A DNA stretch of 64,000 bases from Cupriavidus taiwanensis LMG 19424 (GCF_000069785.1 NC_010528.1:3073501-3137500); one strand, 5' to 3'. Shown: positions 30,343-39,898, numbered from the stretch's first letter. Notes: generated from the letters alone by a model not told the origin. Numbers and translations: made by a program.

Positions 30343-31173
30343 TTAACGCTTGTGGCGCTTCTGGACGATCATGCTGTCCGTGCGCTTGTTGCTGCGGGTG
30401 CGGTAGCCCTTGGTCGGGGTACCCCACGGCGACACCGGATCGCGGCCAGCAGCGGTCTTGCCCTCGCCACCACCGTGCGGGTGGTCGACCGGGTTCATCA
30501 CCACGCCGCGGACCGTCGGGCGGATACCGCGCCAGCGGGTCGCACCGGCCTTGCCGATGACGCGCAGGCTGTGCTCTTCGTTGCCCACTTCACCAACAGT
30601 GGCGCGGCACTCGATGTGCACGCGGCGCACTTCGCCGGAGCGCAGGCGAACCTGGGCGTACAGGCCTTCACGGGCCAGCAGCACGGCGGAACCGCCAGCA
30701 GCGCGGGCGATCTGGGCGCCCTTGCCCGGCAGCATTTCCACGTTGTTGATCGTGGTACCGACCGGAATGTTGCGGATCGGCAGGTTGTTACCGGCCTTGA
30801 TCGGCGCTTCCGAGCCGTTCAGCAGCTGCTGACCGGCAACCATGCCCTTGGTGGCGATGATGTAGCGGCGCTCGCCGTCGGCGAACACGACCAGCGCGAT
30901 ATTGGCGCTGCGGTTCGGATCGTATTCCAGGCGCTCGACCTTGGCGGGGATGCCGTCCTTGTCGTTGCGCTTGAAGTCGACCACGCGGTAGTGGTGCTTA
31001 TGACCACCGCCCTTGTGGCGGGTGGTGATATGACCATTGTTGTTACGGCCCGACTTCTGGAATTGCTTTTCCAGCAGCGGCGCGTACGGGGTGCCCTTGT
31101 GAAGGTCCTTGTTGACCACCTTCACCATCGAGCGACGACCCGGGGAAGTCGGCTTGGTCTTGACGAGTGCCAT
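30343..31173 (-). CDS. rplB: 50S ribosomal protein L2
   Basis: Needed for subunit association and peptidyl transferase activity. The 276-residue product starts [20 protein letters not shown]. The conserved C-terminal segment has [15 protein letters not shown] with the histidine close to the catalytic centre. It starts two bases after the rplW stop. Confidence 0.99.
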   Translation of the reverse strand: MALVKTKPTSPGRRSMVKVVNKDLHKGTPYAPLLEKQFQKSGRNNNGHITTRHKGGGHKHHYRVVDFKRNDKDGIPAKVERLEYDPNRSANIALVVFADGERRYIIATKGMVAGQQLLNGSEAPIKAGNNLPIRNIPVGTTINNVEMLPGKGAQIARAAGGSAVLLAREGLYAQVRLRSGEVRRVHIECRATVGEVGNEEHSLRVIGKAGATRWRGIRPTVRGVVMNPVDHPHGGGEGKTAAGRDPVSPWGTPTKGYRTRSNKRTDSMIVQKRHKR

Positions 31174-31175
31174 GA

Positions 31176-31490
31176 TTACTTGGCCTCCGCTTCAAAATTG
31201 ATTTCCTGACCCGGCTTCAGCGACACGTAAGCTTTCTTCACGTGGTTGCGACGGCCCATGAAACGGCCGAAGCGCTTCTGCTTGCCCTTCTGGTTCAGGA
31301 TCTGAACGGACTGCACCTCGACCTTGAACAGCAGTTCGACGGCGGCCTTCACTTCTGCCTTGTTGGCATCGCGAGCCACTTCGAACACGACTTGTTCATT
31401 CTTGTCGGCGACCAGGGTTGCCTTTTCGGAAACCACCGGCGCGAGCAGCACCTGCATCAAACGATGATCGTTCTTGGCTACTTGCGTCAT
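31176..31490 (-). CDS. rplW: 50S ribosomal protein L23
   Basis: Tunnel-exit protein and main docking site for trigger factor and SRP. The 104-residue product starts [20 protein letters not shown] and has [20 protein letters not shown]. It overlaps rplD by four bases (ATGA). Confidence 0.98.
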
Positions 31491-32107
31491 TTCAGCAACT
31501 CCTCGATCTGCGCGACGGCTGCCTTGGTCACCAGCACCTTCTTGTAGTGCACGAGCGACAGCGGATCAGCCTGGCGCGGCTCGACAACTGCCACGTGCGG
31601 CAGGTTGCGCGAAGCCAGGTAGAGGTTTTCGTCGAGGCTGTCGGTGATGATCAGCACCGAGTCCAGGCCCATGGCCTTGAACTTGTCGGCCAAGAGCTTG
31701 GTCTTGGGCGCGTCGACAGTGAAACCGTCCACCACGTTGATACGACCTTCACGTGCGAGCTGCGAGTAAATCGAGCGCATGCCGGCACGGAACATCTTCT
31801 TGTTGACCTTCTGGCTGAAGTTCTCTTCCGGCGAATTCGGGAAGATACGGCCACCCCCGCGCCACAGCGGCGACGAGGACATACCGGCACGAGCACGGCC
31901 CGTACCCTTCTGGCGCCACGGCTTCTTGGTCGTGTGCTTGACCTCTTCACGATCCTTCTGCTTACGGTTACCGCTGCGAGCGTTGGCCTGGTAAGCGACG
32001 ACGATCTGGTGAACGAGGGCTTCGTTGTAGTCACGGCCGAACACTTCGGGCGAGGCTGCGACGCCTGCACCGACTTGGCCATTGTCCTGGAGGAGCTTGA
32101 GTTCCAT
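31487..32107 (-). CDS. rplD: 50S ribosomal protein L4
   Basis: Reaches into the nascent-chain tunnel; in E. coli it also represses its own S10 operon through the leader RNA. The 206-residue product starts [20 protein letters not shown] and has the tunnel loop [25 protein letters not shown] (in two parts). Its presence next to a structured leader upstream of rplC makes L4-type control worth testing. Confidence 0.98.
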
Positions 32108-32119
32108 TACATGCGCTCC

Positions 32120-32770
32120 TTAAGCTTTGGCTTTGGCCTTGACGGCCGGGGTAACGATGACCTTGCCGTTCTTGGAGCCAGGGATGGCGCCCTTGACCAG
32201 CAGCAGCTTGCGCTCTGCGTCGATCTTGGCGATCTCCAGGTTCTGCACGGTGCGGGTGACATCGCCCAGGTGACCGGTCATGCGCTTGCCCGGGAACACG
32301 CGGCCCGGATCCTGCGCCATACCGATCGAGCCCGGCACGTTGTGCGAGCGCGAGTTACCGTGGGTGGCACGGCCGGAGGCGAAGTGGTAGCGCTTGATGG
32401 TACCGGCGTAGCCCTTACCGATGGTCACGCCCTGCACGTCGATCTTCTGACCGACTTCGAACAGATCGACCGACAGCGAACCGCCAGCTTGCAGTTCGGC
32501 AGCCTTGGCTGCGTCGATACGGAATTCGCGGATGATTTCGCCGGCTTCCACGCCGGCTTTGGCGAGGTGACCCGCCAGCGGCTTGGTAACGCGGCTTGCG
32601 CGTCGTGCGCCGAAGGTGACTTGAACCGCGGTGTAACCGTCGGTCTCGTCCGTCTTGATTTGCGTCACGCGGTTGTCGCCGACCTCGACCACGGTCACGG
32701 GAATCGCTTCACCGTCGTCCGTGAAAATACGGGTCATGCCAACCTTGCGACCTACAAGGCCAAGGCTCAT
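32120..32770 (-). CDS. rplC: 50S ribosomal protein L3
   Basis: Early assembly protein reaching the peptidyl transferase centre. The 216-residue product starts [20 protein letters not shown] and has the signature [22 protein letters not shown]. The ATG at 32770 is preferred because GGAG lies six bases upstream; an ATG four codons earlier lacks one. It is normally second in the S10 operon after rpsJ. Here rpsJ is 5.5 kb away and rplC heads its own unit with a separate promoter. Confidence 0.98.
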   Translation of the reverse strand: MSLGLVGRKVGMTRIFTDDGEAIPVTVVEVGDNRVTQIKTDETDGYTAVQVTFGARRASRVTKPLAGHLAKAGVEAGEIIREFRIDAAKAAELQAGGSLSVDLFEVGQKIDVQGVTIGKGYAGTIKRYHFASGRATHGNSRSHNVPGSIGMAQDPGRVFPGKRMTGHLGDVTRTVQNLEIAKIDAERKLLLVKGAIPGSKNGKVIVTPAVKAKAKA

Positions 32771-32917
32771 GGTTTGCTCCATTCCCAGCTGCGATTGGCC
32801 GGGGCTGATTGATACACGAAAACTGTGCTTGCGCTTGTGCGCCGATGGGCTGCGCTAAAGAAGACTGCGCCCGGCCAAAACGGCCAACCCACTACCCGGA
32901 GACACGGGTAGCCTTAC
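32771..32917 (-). promoter_or_regulatory. Structured leader of the rplC unit
   Basis: From the predicted start near 32911 the leader is about 140 bases. CTACCCG at 32892-32898 pairs with CGGGTAG at 32905-32911 right at the transcript start. A second small stem, GGCC/GGCC around an A-rich loop, lies at about 32873-32885. A position ahead of rplC-rplD is where L4-responsive leaders are found in other bacteria, but no known L4 site was matched. Confidence 0.45.
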
Positions 32918-32946
32918 ACTATAACCCTTCCCCGAGGAAAGGGCAA
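32918..32946 (-). promoter_or_regulatory. Sigma70 promoter of the rplC (S10) unit
   Basis: On the minus strand TTGCCC (complement of 32941-32946) is followed after 17 bases by TATAGT (complement of 32918-32923). It lies between the flavin reductase gene and rplC and would make the large S10 gene block independent of rpsJ and of the inserted cassette. Confidence 0.65.
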
Positions 32947-33060
32947 TAAGCAATTGCGATTCGCCAGCGGGTGTTGTAGGCAGGATTCAGGCAGATGTGC
33001 GCAAAAGCTGGCACGAAGGCGGCGCGGTCGCTGGGGAGTGCCGCCTCCGGCACGGGAGAC

Positions 33061-33561
33061 TCAGGCCGCGACGCGCACGAAGCCGCCGCCATAGAAGACC
33101 AGCGGCTCGCCCTCGTGCGCCGCGATGGATTCGACCGCGCCCACGATCAGCAGGTGGTCGCCCACCGGATCAGCCCGCTCGACGCGGCAGGCCAGTGTGG
33201 CGAGCGCCTCGTCCAGGTAGGGAACGCCCTGAGGGCAGCGGGTGTGGCGCACGCCGGCGAACTTGTCCGCGGCGGGGGTGGCAAAGCGGCGCGCCAGGTC
33301 GCCATGGCCGGCGCGCAGGATGCTGACGCCGAACGGTCGGCCCGGCTCGAACAGCCCGGCGTTGGGCGAGTGCGATGCCAGGCTCCACAGGATCAGCGGC
33401 GGCGCCAGCGACAGCGACGCAAACGAGTTGACGGTGATGCCGACCGGACGCCGTTGCGCCGTGCAGGCACCGATGACCGCCACGCCGGTCGCGTAGCGAC
33501 CGCAAACCCGGCGCAATTCGCGCGGATCGAGCGAGGGGGCGGCATGGCTGGTGGTGTCCAT
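33061..33561 (-). CDS. iifD: Flavin reductase partner of the monooxygenase (StyB/IifD-like)
   Basis: Predicted NAD(P)H:flavin oxidoreductase that supplies reduced FAD to the monooxygenase encoded one base upstream. The 166-residue product fits the small flavin reductase (FMN-binding split barrel) family: RRVCGRYATGVAVIGA, then GITVNSFASLSLAPPLILWSL, the flavin-binding strand pair, and FYGGGFVRV at the end. StyB of styrene monooxygenase and IifD of indole oxidation systems have this size and position. The 1-base gap to the oxygenase stop suggests coupled translation. The symbol is by analogy; the general reductase call is much firmer than the substrate. Confidence 0.82.
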   Translation of the reverse strand: MDTTSHAAPSLDPRELRRVCGRYATGVAVIGACTAQRRPVGITVNSFASLSLAPPLILWSLASHSPNAGLFEPGRPFGVSILRAGHGDLARRFATPAADKFAGVRHTRCPQGVPYLDEALATLACRVERADPVGDHLLIVGAVESIAAHEGEPLVFYGGGFVRVAA

Positions 33562-33562
33562 G

Positions 33563-34804
33563 TCAGGCGGCCCGGGGCAGGTAGTGGTCGATCAGCTGGT
33601 GGCAGGCCTGCGGATCCAGCCACCACGGGAAGTAGTCAGGCGGATTGTCGAAGCCATTGGCGATGCGCGCGGCCAGCGCCGGCGATTGCCCCGCCGCGCC
33701 CAGCAGCGCCAGGATATGGGGCGGCGGCGGAGTCAGCAGCGAGTTGGTCCAGGCCACCACATCGCCGGCGTAATGCCAGTAGCTGGCGAAAGTCTGCTCC
33801 ATCCAGTCACGGTCGAACGGCCGCTCGCCATGGGCGAGGATCGCGTCGAGGTAGACCTTGCAGCATTTGGCGGCGTTGTTCGAACCTTGCCCGGTAATCG
33901 GATCGTTGACCACCACGGCATCGGCCATGCCGAATACCAGCCGCCCCGACGGCAGCGTCAGCACCGGCTTGCGCACCGTCGGTGCGAAGCGGCCTGACAG
34001 GATGCCGTTGTCGTCGGTCAGCGCCACGTGCTCGCAGCGCTCGGCTTCCCAGGGCGCATAGGTGCGCAGGATGCGCAGGCTTTCCGCGAGGTGCTGGTCT
34101 GGCGTGCGCGCCTCGGCCCAGCGGTCCATCGGGCCGCCAGGGATGCCCTCGAACACCATGATCTCGCACGGCCCCGACAGCGTCAGCGCGGGAAATACGA
34201 AGTACTCGCCCACGCCCGGGATCAGGTTGAAGCAAACCCGCGAGAACGGCTCGCGCGGCAGCATGCCGGTCACATAGGTCAGGGCCAGCGCGCGTTGCGG
34301 CTTGTCGAACGGGCTGCGCTGGGCATCGCGCTCGAAGCGGCTGACGATCTCGCCCTTGCCGGCGGCCAGCAGCACCAGGTCATGCTCGCGCGTCAGGTCC
34401 TCCAGCTCGTCGATGCCGACATCGACGATGCGCAGGTCGCCGCCGCGCGCCACGAAGGCCTCCATCCACGCCGGCATCTTCAGGCGCTGGTCGACCGCCT
34501 GCGCCGGCCGGTCCAGCGGCGCGGCCCAGTCGATGACCTTCGCGCCGGGCTGCTCGGGATGCGGCACGGCCAGGCCGATGCCCTCGACCGGCGGGCAGGT
34601 GTCTTCCCACCAGTTCAGCCCGAGTTCGCGCTCGGTCTGCAGCGCGCGGTTGAACATGCACTGGCTCGACATGACCTTGCCGGCCCGGACCTGCTCGGGC
34701 GTGCGGTTGGACAGCAGCGTGACCTGGTAGCCCGCCGCCTGCAACCCGAGGGCCATTTGCAGGCCGGACTGGCCGGCCCCGACGATGGCGATGCGTTGGC
34801 GCAT
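33563..34804 (-). CDS. iifC: StyA/IifC-like FAD-dependent monooxygenase
   Basis: Two-component flavoprotein monooxygenase. The 413-residue product has the Rossmann motif IVGAGQSGLQ at residues 7-16. SPFDKPQRALALTYVTG matches the central StyA signature, and NDPITGQGSNNA near residue 310 is the second FAD contact. The C-terminal segment has FASYWHYAGDVVAWTNSLL. These blocks are those of styrene monooxygenase StyA and its indole-oxidising relatives, not of aromatic hydroxylases. No reductase domain is fused; the reductase gene follows. With the SDR and the hydrolase fusion upstream, the set matches indole oxidation clusters, so indole epoxidation or dihydroxylation is the best guess. Styrene-type substrates remain possible. 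The start has a GGAGACAACATC ribosome region. Confidence 0.85.
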   Translation of the reverse strand: MRQRIAIVGAGQSGLQMALGLQAAGYQVTLLSNRTPEQVRAGKVMSSQCMFNRALQTERELGLNWWEDTCPPVEGIGLAVPHPEQPGAKVIDWAAPLDRPAQAVDQRLKMPAWMEAFVARGGDLRIVDVGIDELEDLTREHDLVLLAAGKGEIVSRFERDAQRSPFDKPQRALALTYVTGMLPREPFSRVCFNLIPGVGEYFVFPALTLSGPCEIMVFEGIPGGPMDRWAEARTPDQHLAESLRILRTYAPWEAERCEHVALTDDNGILSGRFAPTVRKPVLTLPSGRLVFGMADAVVVNDPITGQGSNNAAKCCKVYLDAILAHGERPFDRDWMEQTFASYWHYAGDVVAWTNSLLTPPPPHILALLGAAGQSPALAARIANGFDNPPDYFPWWLDPQACHQLIDHYLPRAA

Positions 34805-34837
34805 GATGTTGTCTCCTGGTTTGGATGCGGGATGGGT

Positions 34838-35626
34838 TCAGCCGGCCAGCTTGCCGATGGCCGGAACGTTCTGCTCCGGGCCCATGGCGCTGTAGCCGCC
34901 GTCAACGGCGTAATCCGCGCCGGTGACGAAGCTGGCATGGTCGGAGCACAGGAACAGCGCTACCTGCGCGACCTCGCCGGGCTCGCCCACGCGGCCCAGC
35001 AGGTGGAACGGCGCGGCGACGGCATCGGTCCGGGCACGGTTGCCGCCGCTGACCTCGTCCATCAGCCGGCACCAGGTCCAGCCGGGCGACACCGAATTCA
35101 CGCGGATGCGGTCCGGCGCCAGATCCATCGCCATGTTGCGCGTCAGCTGCGCGATGGCCGCCTTCGATACCGGATAGAGCCAGCGCCCGGTCTGCGCCAC
35201 CTTGGACGAGATGCTGGTGAAATTGACGATGGCGCCGCCGCCGCGCGCGCGCATCAGCGGCTGCACCGCCTGCGCCAGCATCACGCCGGAGACCACATTG
35301 ACGTCGAGCGCCGCCAGCCAGTCGGCACGGCTGGAGCGAAAGCCGTCGTCGAGATAGGTGCAGGCCAGGTTGACCAGGCAATCGACGCCGCCAAAGCGCT
35401 GCGCTACCTGGCTCACCGCATCGCGCACCTGCTCGTCCCGCGTGATGTCCGCCGCGATGAACAGCGCGTCCTTGCCCAGATCCGCGGCAACGCGCTCGCC
35501 ATTGGCGGCGTCGATATCGAAGATCGCCACGCGCGCGCCGGCCTCGACGAAAGCCCGCGCCACGCCTGCGCCAATCAGCGTGGCGCCGCCGGTGACGATG
35601 GCCACCTTGTCCTGCAATCCCTTCAT
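34838..35626 (-). CDS. iifB: Short-chain dehydrogenase (IifB-like)
   Basis: NAD(P)-dependent oxidoreductase of the classical SDR family, 262 residues. The cofactor motif is TGGATLIGAG at about 12-21, with Asp37 after the second strand suggesting NAD preference. The catalytic tyrosine and lysine are Y151 and K155 (YPVSK), with the serine in the 138-141 region. The usual NNAG structural motif reads NLAC near 86-89, an uncommon change. The start at 35626 has GAGGAG upstream; an earlier in-frame ATG is not needed. In the indole pathway model it would oxidise the indole dihydrodiol to 3-hydroxyindolin-2-one. This role is inferred from context. Confidence 0.85.
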   Translation of the reverse strand: MKGLQDKVAIVTGGATLIGAGVARAFVEAGARVAIFDIDAANGERVAADLGKDALFIAADITRDEQVRDAVSQVAQRFGGVDCLVNLACTYLDDGFRSSRADWLAALDVNVVSGVMLAQAVQPLMRARGGGAIVNFTSISSKVAQTGRWLYPVSKAAIAQLTRNMAMDLAPDRIRVNSVSPGWTWCRLMDEVSGGNRARTDAVAAPFHLLGRVGEPGEVAQVALFLCSDHASFVTGADYAVDGGYSAMGPEQNVPAIGKLAG

Positions 35627-35701
35627 GGTTGTCTCCTCGTTGGTCACCGGTGTCCGTCCGGACAGGCCTCTGTGGGCCCGCTCCGGTGTATGCCGCCTGG
35701 C

Positions 35702-36931
35702 TTACTTGCCTTCGCTCTGCGGCCAGCGCGCCATCAGCGTGTTCGACGGCAGGGTCTCGTCCAGCAGCTTGCGCGCGGTCTCAACCCCTGCCACCGGCAA
35801 GCCTGCCGGATCCAGCTTGCCGATCTGCACCAGCACGCTGGCCTGGTCCCAGTAGATGTGTTCGTGATAAAGCTTGTCGCCGCGGAACTTGACGATGGCA
35901 ATCAGCGGAATCTCCACGCGCTTGCCGGTCGGCGGCACGCCGGGCAGCATCCAGTCGATTTCGCAGGTATGGGTGAAGCAGAACAGCAGCTCGTCGACGA
36001 TCTGCGTGGCGCCGACCGTGCGCGACAGCGGAATCAGCGTCGTGTCCGGCGGATTGCTGTGCACGAAGTGGTGCTGGTAGAAGCGACGCAGCTGCGCGTG
36101 GCCGACACCGCCGGTCATGGTCGGGATATGGTTCACGTAAGGCTGCGCCACCATCGTCGCCATGGTCGCATCGACATCGCGGGTGGCGAATTCATATTCG
36201 CAGTGCTTGTCCCACAGCGCCGAAAAGTCGTAGTGCGGCCCCATCTCGCGCCGCAGCGCGGCGATCGCGCGCTGATGCGCCATCAGTGCCGAGGGCTTGT
36301 CGAAGTGCTCGCCGCCGGCACGCGCGAAGGCGTGATCGACGCCGGGGTAGACATAGACCTCGATGTTGTCGCGGCCGGCCAGGGCTTCGCGAATCGCCGC
36401 CTGCGCCTGCGGCGGGCAGAAGCCGTCCTTTTCGGCGATATGCAGCACGAGGCGGCCGCGCACGTTGCCGGCTTCCTCCAGGGCATGCTCGATGCCGACG
36501 CCGTAGTACGCCACCGCGCAGGCCACGTCGGGCAGGCGGCAGGCCGCCAGGTAGGCCAGCTTGCCGCCCAGGCAGAAGCCCAGCACGCCGGTCTGCCCGG
36601 CGCATTCGGGCCGCGCACGCAACGTTTCCAACGCAGCGCCCACATCCTGCACGCCCTTCGCTTCGTCGAATTGCTGATAGAGGCCGAGCGCGCGCTGGAA
36701 GTCCTCGCCGCGATCGGTCAGTTCGATGCCGGGCGCGAGGCGCCAGAACAGGTCGGGAACCAGCACCGTGTAACCCTCTTCAGCGTAATAGTCGGCGACC
36801 TGCCGCATGGTGGCATTGACGCCGAAGATCTCCTGGCACAGCACGATGCCGGGGCCCTTGCCTGCCGCCGGGGTAGCGAGATAGCCGCTGAAACTGCCTT
36901 CGGGGGTCTGGATCTGGATGGTCTGGCCCAT
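35702..36931 (-). CDS. iifA: Dienelactone-hydrolase/SnoaL-like fusion (IifA-like)
   Basis: A 409-residue two-domain protein. Residues 1 to about 232 are an alpha/beta hydrolase of the dienelactone hydrolase family with a complete triad: Cys120 in GFCLGGK, Asp169 in EKDGFCPP and His200 in PGVDHAF, plus Glu34 in QEIFGVN. Residues about 240-409 resemble a SnoaL/NTF2-like domain (YVNHIPTMTGGVGH, FYQHHFVHSNPPDT, DELLFCFTHTCEIDWMLPG, IVKFRGDKLYHEHIYWDQ). In the iif model this protein converts 3-hydroxyindolin-2-one to anthranilate without cofactor. First gene of the four-gene operon; the start has AAGGAG nine bases or so upstream. The fusion is clear from sequence; the reaction is inferred. Confidence 0.83.
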   Translation of the reverse strand: MGQTIQIQTPEGSFSGYLATPAAGKGPGIVLCQEIFGVNATMRQVADYYAEEGYTVLVPDLFWRLAPGIELTDRGEDFQRALGLYQQFDEAKGVQDVGAALETLRARPECAGQTGVLGFCLGGKLAYLAACRLPDVACAVAYYGVGIEHALEEAGNVRGRLVLHIAEKDGFCPPQAQAAIREALAGRDNIEVYVYPGVDHAFARAGGEHFDKPSALMAHQRAIAALRREMGPHYDFSALWDKHCEYEFATRDVDATMATMVAQPYVNHIPTMTGGVGHAQLRRFYQHHFVHSNPPDTTLIPLSRTVGATQIVDELLFCFTHTCEIDWMLPGVPPTGKRVEIPLIAIVKFRGDKLYHEHIYWDQASVLVQIGKLDPAGLPVAGVETARKLLDETLPSNTLMARWPQSEGK

Positions 36932-37210
36932 GGCCTGCGCTCCTTGTCGTTCTCTGTTGGCTGACAGCTGGTGAAGGGTTGCGCTGCCGTGCTGGATCCC
37001 ATGATGGTGGCTCCGCACCGCAGCAAACTAGCCGCTGGCTGCAGCGGCTATCCGATTAGTGCAGGAAAGTCAGGCTTCGGTCAACGCAAGGCCGGGGTCG
37101 CGCGGATCGATCCGCTATAGTGGTTGCGTGGACCATGCTGCGCGCATGGCGCCCCGGCCCGCCGCCGTGGACGCCAGCCAGCGCCGCGGCCACGCCAGAG
37201 GAGCGAGACC
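36932..37210. promoter_or_regulatory. Divergent control region of the catabolic cassette
   Basis: Separates the hydrolase-fusion operon (minus) from the AraC-type regulator (plus). It should hold both promoters and the regulator's operator. No confident -35/-10 pair or repeated half-site was found by eye. A regulator gene divergent from its target operon is the usual layout for inducible catabolic clusters. Confidence 0.5.
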
Positions 37211-38224
37211 ATGATGCAGCTGCCCCCGACTGCCCGCGCGCCGGCACCGCTGGCGCATGCCCTGCTGCACGATGCCGGGCGGCAGGTGTTCGCCTCGACC
37301 GACCTCGGGCAGACGCGCGCGGCCGTGGGCAAGGTCTTCAAGCCTCACCGGCTCGATATCCGCGGGACCAGCCTGTCGGCCCGCATGCATCACGCCCCGC
37401 TGGGGGCGGTGTCGCTGAACCGGCTCGCCTACGGGGCCGATGTCACGATCGACCCGGGCCCGCTCGGCGACTTCCTGCTGGTGCAGATGCCGCTCAGCGG
37501 CCACGCCGAAATCCGTTGCGGCGCGCAGCAGATCGTGTCGACACCGGAGTGCGCGTCCGTGCTGACGCCCAGCGATCCGCTGCTGATGCGCTGGAGCGCG
37601 GACAACGACCAGCTGATCGTGCGCGTCGAGCGCAACGCGCTGGAGCGCGTGTGCGCCGCCTATCTCGGCCATCGCCCGGCCCTGCCGCTGCGCTTCCAGC
37701 TCGGCATGGCCTGGCGCAGCGCCGGCTGGTATGCATTGATGGAGTATCTGGTGCAGATGCTGTCGGCGGCGCCGGCAACGGCACGCCATCCGCTGACGGC
37801 GTGCCAGCTCGAGCAGCTGGTGATCGGCGCGCTGCTGACACTGCAGCCGCACAGCCTGTCGGAGGCGCTGCAGCGGCACGGCAAGCCGCTGGCGCCGCGC
37901 CATGTGAAAGTGGTCGAGGAGTATATCCACGCCCATGCCGCCGCCGCGCTGACGCCGGCGCTGCTGGCGGAAATCGCGGGGGTCAGCCTGCGCAGCCTGT
38001 ATGCGGGATTCCGCGAGCATCGCGGGCTGAGCCCGATGGCCTACCTGCGCACGATCCGGCTGGACCGGGTACGGCACGATCTGCTCAACGATGCGGCGCT
38101 GTCGTCGGTGACCGGCGCCGCGCTGCGCTGGGGCTTTACCCACCTGGGGCGCTTCAGCGCCGAATACCGGCGCGCGTTCGGCGAGTGTCCGGCGGAGACG
38201 CTGCGCCGGCGCGGCAGCGTGTAG
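37211..38224 (+). CDS. iifR: AraC-family transcriptional activator of the cassette
   Basis: A 337-residue regulator. The N-terminal two thirds look like the AraC-binding-like sensor domain found in regulators of aromatic catabolism (LNRLAYGADVTIDPGPLGDFLLVQMPLSG, seen in parts). The C-terminal 100 residues form the double helix-turn-helix DNA-binding domain: YIHAHAAAALTPALLAEIAGVSLRSLYAGFREH is split across the first motif, and LSSVTGAALRWGFTHLGRFSAEYRRAFGECP is the second. Two adjacent ATG codons occur at 37211; GAGGAG lies upstream. It is divergent from the operon it probably activates. The inducer is unknown; indole is the natural candidate. Confidence 0.85.
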   Translation: MMQLPPTARAPAPLAHALLHDAGRQVFASTDLGQTRAAVGKVFKPHRLDIRGTSLSARMHHAPLGAVSLNRLAYGADVTIDPGPLGDFLLVQMPLSGHAEIRCGAQQIVSTPECASVLTPSDPLLMRWSADNDQLIVRVERNALERVCAAYLGHRPALPLRFQLGMAWRSAGWYALMEYLVQMLSAAPATARHPLTACQLEQLVIGALLTLQPHSLSEALQRHGKPLAPRHVKVVEEYIHAHAAAALTPALLAEIAGVSLRSLYAGFREHRGLSPMAYLRTIRLDRVRHDLLNDAALSSVTGAALRWGFTHLGRFSAEYRRAFGECPAETLRRRGSV

Positions 38225-38254
38225 TTGCGGGCGCTGCCGTGCGGCGCGCCACCA

Positions 38255-38290
38255 AACAAAAACGGCGAACCGAGGTTCGCCGTTTTGCTG
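38255..38290. terminator. Bidirectional terminator between the regulator and rpsJ
   Basis: AAACGGCGAACC at 38260-38271 pairs perfectly with GGTTCGCCGTTT at 38274-38285 (12 bases, 2-base loop). T-runs follow in both directions (GTTTTGC rightward; TTTTTGTTTGG leftward). It ends both the AraC-type gene and the str-rpsJ transcript, so the ribosomal operon is closed just after rpsJ. Confidence 0.93.
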
Positions 38291-38321
38291 CATCAAGCCG
38301 CGCATGCGGCCCGAAACATCG

Positions 38322-38630
38322 TTACACCTTGATCTCGACGTCCACGCCGGCCGGCAGGTCGAGCTTCATCAGCGCGTCAACCGTCTTGTCGGTCGGGTCG
38401 ACGATGTCCATCAGGCGCTGGTGAGTGCGGATCTCGAACTGATCGCGGCTGGTCTTGTTGACGTGCGGCGAACGCAGGATGTCGAAGCGCTGGATGCGGG
38501 TCGGCAGGGGCACCGGGCCCTTGACGATCGCGCCGGTACGCTTGGCGGTATCCACGATCTCGGCGGCCGACTGGTCGATCAGGCGATAGTCGAAAGCCTT
38601 CAGGCGGATACGGATCTTCTGGTTCTGCAT
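38322..38630 (-). CDS. rpsJ: 30S ribosomal protein S10
   Basis: Head protein of the small subunit, also NusE in antitermination complexes. The 102-residue product starts [20 protein letters not shown] and contains [20 protein letters not shown]. It follows tuf and is followed by a bidirectional terminator, so it belongs to the str transcript and is cut off from the rest of the S10 genes. Confidence 0.99.
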   Translation of the reverse strand: MQNQKIRIRLKAFDYRLIDQSAAEIVDTAKRTGAIVKGPVPLPTRIQRFDILRSPHVNKTSRDQFEIRTHQRLMDIVDPTDKTVDALMKLDLPAGVDVEIKV

Positions 38631-38674
38631 GATATTTCCTTAAAAGAGCGATTGGGCAAGCTGCCCGTTGAATG

Positions 38675-38698
38675 GGGACATGCCCGCGGGCATGTCCC
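38675..38698 (-). repeat. 24-base perfect palindrome between tuf and rpsJ
   Basis: GGGACATGCCCG followed by CGGGCATGTCCC is a perfect 12+12 palindrome nine bases after the tuf stop. A second small stem, GGGCA/TGCCC, lies at 38654-38666. There is no T-run. As RNA it forms a very stable hairpin that may set the tuf/rpsJ ratio or mark an RNase site. Confidence 0.8.
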
Positions 38699-38707
38699 AG
38701 GAAGTGC

Positions 38708-39898
<1,191 letters not shown>

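Noticed and set aside
34028..36964. A 978-codon plus-strand frame across the catabolic cassette
   Set aside because: Antisense to three genes with clear active-site motifs and ribosome sites. Composition is typical of a shadow frame.
33061..38224. The cassette as a genomic island with attachment sites or transposase
   Set aside because: No integrase, transposase, flanking direct repeat or tRNA end was seen at its borders; codon use looks like that of its neighbours.
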